A stretch of DNA of 9,026 nucleotides from Alphaproteobacteria bacterium (GTDB lineage: Bacteria > Pseudomonadota > Alphaproteobacteria > Micavibrionales > CSBR16-224): contig SKHU01000089.1 in assembly GCA_007116755.1 (NCBI GenBank), positions 1-9,026 on the forward strand. The letters run 5' to 3'. The translations under genes were made by a program, and so were the position numbers. Below are positions 7,550-9,026 of this stretch, piece after piece. Below the pieces are notes generated by a model. It ran no database searches, was not told the origin of the DNA, and worked only from the letters and a program-made list of their open reading frames with translations. Each line of letters starts with the position of its first letter. Positions within the stretch are counted from its first letter, which is position 1.

Positions 7550-7566
7550 AAGAAGCGCCGCTTCTT
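7550..7566. promoter_or_regulatory. 17-bp perfect palindrome overlapping a -35 box
   Basis: AAGAAGCG-C-CGCTTCTT is a perfect 8-bp inverted repeat around one central base in the divergent gap. Its right end shares two bases with the TTGACA of the + strand promoter, and it lies upstream of the candidate ybgC promoter. Position and symmetry fit an operator for a dimeric repressor. As RNA it would form a hairpin, but no T-run follows, so a terminator is unlikely. Confidence 0.45.
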
Positions 7567-7593
7567 GACAGAAAAGGGGAAAGGGTATATTAT
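7565..7593 (+). promoter_or_regulatory. Strong sigma70 promoter of first Asn-Pro-rich gene
   Basis: A perfect TTGACA (7565-7570), a 17-base spacer and TATTAT (7588-7593). The alternative TATATT at 7586 has a 15-base spacer. The start would be near 7600, giving a leader of about 55 bases before ATG 7655. A small inverted repeat (TATTAT/ATAATA, 7588-7603) covers the -10 and start region. A TTCTTGACA plus TATAT-rich arrangement recurs before the second paralogue. Confidence 0.7.
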
Positions 7594-7654
7594 TTACATA
7601 ATAAATTTTGGTGTGTGTTATAACGGCATTTTGTAAAGAGGGAAGATATCAATC

Positions 7655-8215
7655 ATGGCGAAGAAAGCGACGGCAGTTGCGGCGTTTGTTGCTGCGGCGG
7701 GGATGACGGCAATGCCGCTACAGGCGGAGGCGTTTACAGGAAATCTGATTGATCCGGGCAATCCGATCAATTACGTCAATCCTGCAAGCCCGTACTGCCA
7801 TGCGGCGGGCACTTGCAGAAAAAGCAAGGCGCAAAGCGAGGAGCAAAAAGAGGCGGAGCGCAAACGTGCCGAAGAACAACGACAGGCACGGGAGGAACAT
7901 TGGCAGAATATTTATCAGGCTATCGCCGACGGCAAAACCCAACAGGAAGTGCAGCAGATGACCCGGCGGAATATGTGGCCGCGCGCCAATGCACTCCGTT
8001 TTCTGGACAACTGCCGCAGCGAATTTTCCGGCACGGTTTCAACTATTGAAGACGGGCGTGCGCTGGTGCAATGTTCGGTCGGACAGCACAAAGCGGAGAA
8101 TAGCCGCAAGGTAAAAAAGGTTTTCGGTGCAACGGCCGCATTATTGCTGATTGGCAGCGGGGCAGGTTTTGGCGTGCGCCGGTATAATGCCAGGCGCCGC
8201 AGAATGGGTTTTTAG
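7655..8215 (+). CDS. Asn-Pro-rich membrane protein A (paralogue of B)
   Basis: Not a family I recognise. The 186 residues read in order as follows. A Sec signal peptide ends near QAEA (about 1-26). An Asn/Pro-rich stretch follows (NLIDPGNPINYVNPASPY, 30-47) with Cys48 and Cys54. A Glu/Arg/Gln/Lys-rich, probably helical segment spans about 58-85. A small domain contains WPRANALRFLDNCRS (108-122) and VQC (138-140), with Cys120 and Cys140 conserved in the neighbour. A Gly/Ala/Leu membrane helix (157-173) and a tail with six Arg end it. The expected topology is periplasmic domain outside and Arg tail inside. The start has GAGG (7638-7641) upstream. It is divergent from ybgC and has its own promoter. 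A helix followed by an Arg cluster also resembles C-terminal sorting signals. The coding call is strong because layout and key residues recur in the next gene. Confidence 0.85.
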   Translation: MAKKATAVAAFVAAAGMTAMPLQAEAFTGNLIDPGNPINYVNPASPYCHAAGTCRKSKAQSEEQKEAERKRAEEQRQAREEHWQNIYQAIADGKTQQEVQQMTRRNMWPRANALRFLDNCRSEFSGTVSTIEDGRALVQCSVGQHKAENSRKVKKVFGATAALLLIGSGAGFGVRRYNARRRRMGF

Positions 8216-8242
8216 ACTTAGGGCGGAAAAGAGCGGATTTTC

Positions 8243-8272
8243 TTGACAAGACCCTGTATTACCGGATATATT
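8243..8272 (+). promoter_or_regulatory. Sigma70 promoter of second Asn-Pro-rich gene
   Basis: A perfect TTGACA (8243-8248) and TATATT (8267-8272) with an 18-base spacer; ATATAT at 8266 gives 17. The predicted start is near 8279, about 27 bases before ATG 8306. The 90-bp gap after gene A shows no terminator, so gene B may also receive read-through. Confidence 0.65.
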
Positions 8273-8296
8273 TGACATATCTAAAATAATACAGGG
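8252..8296. promoter_or_regulatory. 10-bp inverted repeat bracketing the -10 box of gene B
   Basis: CCCTGTATTA (8252-8261) and its exact reverse complement TAATACAGGG (8287-8296) are 25 bases apart. The left arm lies in the -35/-10 spacer. The right arm lies in the 5' leader and supplies the first bases of the AGGGAG Shine-Dalgarno (8293-8298). Centre-to-centre distance is 35 bp. It fits a two-half-site operator. In a read-through transcript from gene A the same arms could pair and hide the ribosome site. Confidence 0.55.
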
Positions 8297-8305
8297 AGTT
8301 CTTCA

Positions 8306-8869
8306 ATGAAAACAGCACAATTGGCCGCGGTCTTTTTGCTGGCGGGCGGTATGGCTGCCGGCGGGGCGCAAGAGGCGCAGGCGCAGATGCCGATTTCCAA
8401 TCCGATGAATCCGGCCAATCCGCTGAACCCGATCTATCATACGTCTCCGCAGGAAGATGCGGCGCAGCGCGAAGCGCGTCAGCAACGGCAAGCCGAGCGC
8501 CGCGCGGCATTGGAAGAGCGCAAACAGGCGCTGTTTGACGGGATCGGCGATTTCAACACATCGGCCGAAGATCTGCGCCCGCTGGCGCAGGGGCTGCGTA
8601 ACCCGTCCGCAAATGATCTGCGCTTTCTGGAGGATTGCCGCCTGCATGTTGCGGGCAACGGCAGCGGCGGACAGCTTGATGCGGAAACCACGCAAATGAT
8701 TATCGACTGCATGACAGGAAAAGCCGCCGATGCGCGCAAAGAACAGCTGCGGCAGGCTGCGCCCGTCTTGATTGCGGTGGGATTGCTGGTCGGCGGGTTG
8801 TTCGGCGGCGGCTATATCGCGGCCAGACAGATGGAGCGCCGCAGAAGCGGTGACGCGCCCAAACGCTGA
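8306..8869 (+). CDS. Asn-Pro-rich membrane protein B (paralogue of A)
   Basis: Unrecognised family; 187 residues with the same plan as the preceding gene. A signal peptide ends near EAQA (1-26). An Asn-Pro repeat follows (ISNPMNPANPLNPIYHTSP, 30-48), more regular than in A. A strongly charged Gln/Arg/Glu/Ala segment (51-75) is probably a helix or coiled coil. The shared domain has SANDLRFLEDCRL (101-113) and MIIDCMTG (131-138), with Cys111 and Cys135 matching Cys120 and Cys140 of A. A Gly-rich membrane helix (153-173, GLLVGGLFGGGY) is followed by an Arg-rich tail. The two extra cysteines of A are absent. AGGGAG lies 7 bases before ATG 8306. It ends 24 bp from the convergent ruvB stop. The sequences have diverged a lot while the layout is kept, so the duplication looks old. 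Function is unknown; an envelope or periplasmic role is inferred from topology only. Confidence 0.85.
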   Translation: MKTAQLAAVFLLAGGMAAGGAQEAQAQMPISNPMNPANPLNPIYHTSPQEDAAQREARQQRQAERRAALEERKQALFDGIGDFNTSAEDLRPLAQGLRNPSANDLRFLEDCRLHVAGNGSGGQLDAETTQMIIDCMTGKAADARKEQLRQAAPVLIAVGLLVGGLFGGGYIAARQMERRRSGDAPKR

Positions 8870-8901
8870 TTATTCATTTATTCCATTATTCCGTTATTCG
8901 G
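8870..8901. repeat. Four tandem 8-bp units, TTATTCNN
   Basis: TTATTCAT, TTATTCCA, TTATTCCG and TTATTCGG run back to back from directly after the gene B stop into the last codons of ruvB. On the ruvB strand each unit reads NNGAATAA, and the TAA at 8894-8896 is the ruvB stop codon. Because 8 is not a multiple of 3, the four TAA triplets together cover all three frames. It fills the whole convergent gap in place of a recognisable terminator. Confidence 0.75.
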
Positions 8902-9026
8902 CAAGCGCGTCCAGCAGATCGGGGTCGCGTCCCTGCGGTGCGGAAAGCCCCAGATGGCGGTAGCCTTTATCTGAAATAATGCGTCCGCGCGGCGTACGCT
9001 GCACGAAACCCTGTTGCAGCAGGAAC
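8894..9026 (-). CDS. ruvB: RuvB Holliday junction helicase, C-terminal end only
   Basis: RuvB is the hexameric ATPase that, with RuvA, drives branch migration of Holliday junctions. Only the last 43 residues are in the window, too short for standard ORF listing. Read on the minus strand from plus 9025 they begin FLLQQGFVQRTPRGRIIS, the hallmark of the RuvB C-terminal winged-helix DNA-binding domain, followed by DKGYRHLGLSAP and a short variable tail ending DALAE. The stop is TAA (plus 8894-8896). The ATPase domains lie beyond the window. In many alphaproteobacteria ruvB is closely followed by ybgC and tolQ on the same strand. The same order is kept here, but with two opposing genes in between. 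Confidence 0.9.
   Translation of the reverse strand, partial: FLLQQGFVQRTPRGRIISDKGYRHLGLSAPQGRDPDLLDALAE

Noticed and set aside
8272..8277. Second TTGACA upstream of gene B as a separate promoter
   Set aside because: No -10 box lies 16-18 bases downstream; that place is the Shine-Dalgarno region.

Overview
The window looks like a chromosomal segment of an alphaproteobacterium. Three things point there: a class I lysyl-tRNA synthetase, a bactofilin, and the remains of the conserved ruvCAB-ybgC-tolQRAB-pal neighbourhood. Base composition is moderately GC-rich by eye, not counted. An orphan gene of the DotI/IcmL (type IVB secretion) family and two Asn-Pro-rich membrane proteins suggest a less-studied lineage, but the sequence alone does not fix the genus.

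Left part (1-5651, + strand): the 3' nearly complete class I lysyl-tRNA synthetase (lysK), a bactofilin, a probable lipoprotein with a BamE-like segment, and mutS. Gaps are 53-89 bp, so co-transcription is possible. A good sigma70-type promoter lies just before mutS, which has no Shine-Dalgarno and may be read from a nearly leaderless mRNA.

Middle part (5658-7490, - strand): ybgC, tolQ and then a DotI/IcmL-like gene. It converges on mutS with only 6 bp between the stop codons. In most proteobacteria tolQ is followed by tolR, tolA, tolB and pal. Here the DotI/IcmL-like gene sits where tolR should be, so the rest of the Tol-Pal system must be elsewhere or absent.

Right part (7491-9026): two + strand paralogues, each with its own TTGACA promoter. 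They encode proteins of 186 and 187 residues: signal peptide, Asn-Pro-rich stretch, charged helical region, a domain with a conserved pair of cysteines, a Gly-rich transmembrane helix and an Arg-rich tail. They lie between ybgC and ruvB, which are normally close neighbours, and they run opposite to both. The ruvB end (43 C-terminal residues, - strand, cut by the window edge) is readable at 8894-9026. Regulatory-looking structure clusters here: a 17-bp palindrome overlapping one -35 box, a 10-bp inverted repeat bracketing the second -10, and an 8-bp tandem repeat carrying stop codons in all three ruvB-strand frames.

No RNA gene, IS element or CRISPR array was seen, and no stretch over 300 bases lacks a gene. 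The most novel-looking parts are the two paralogues with their promoters, and the DotI/IcmL-like gene in the tolR position.
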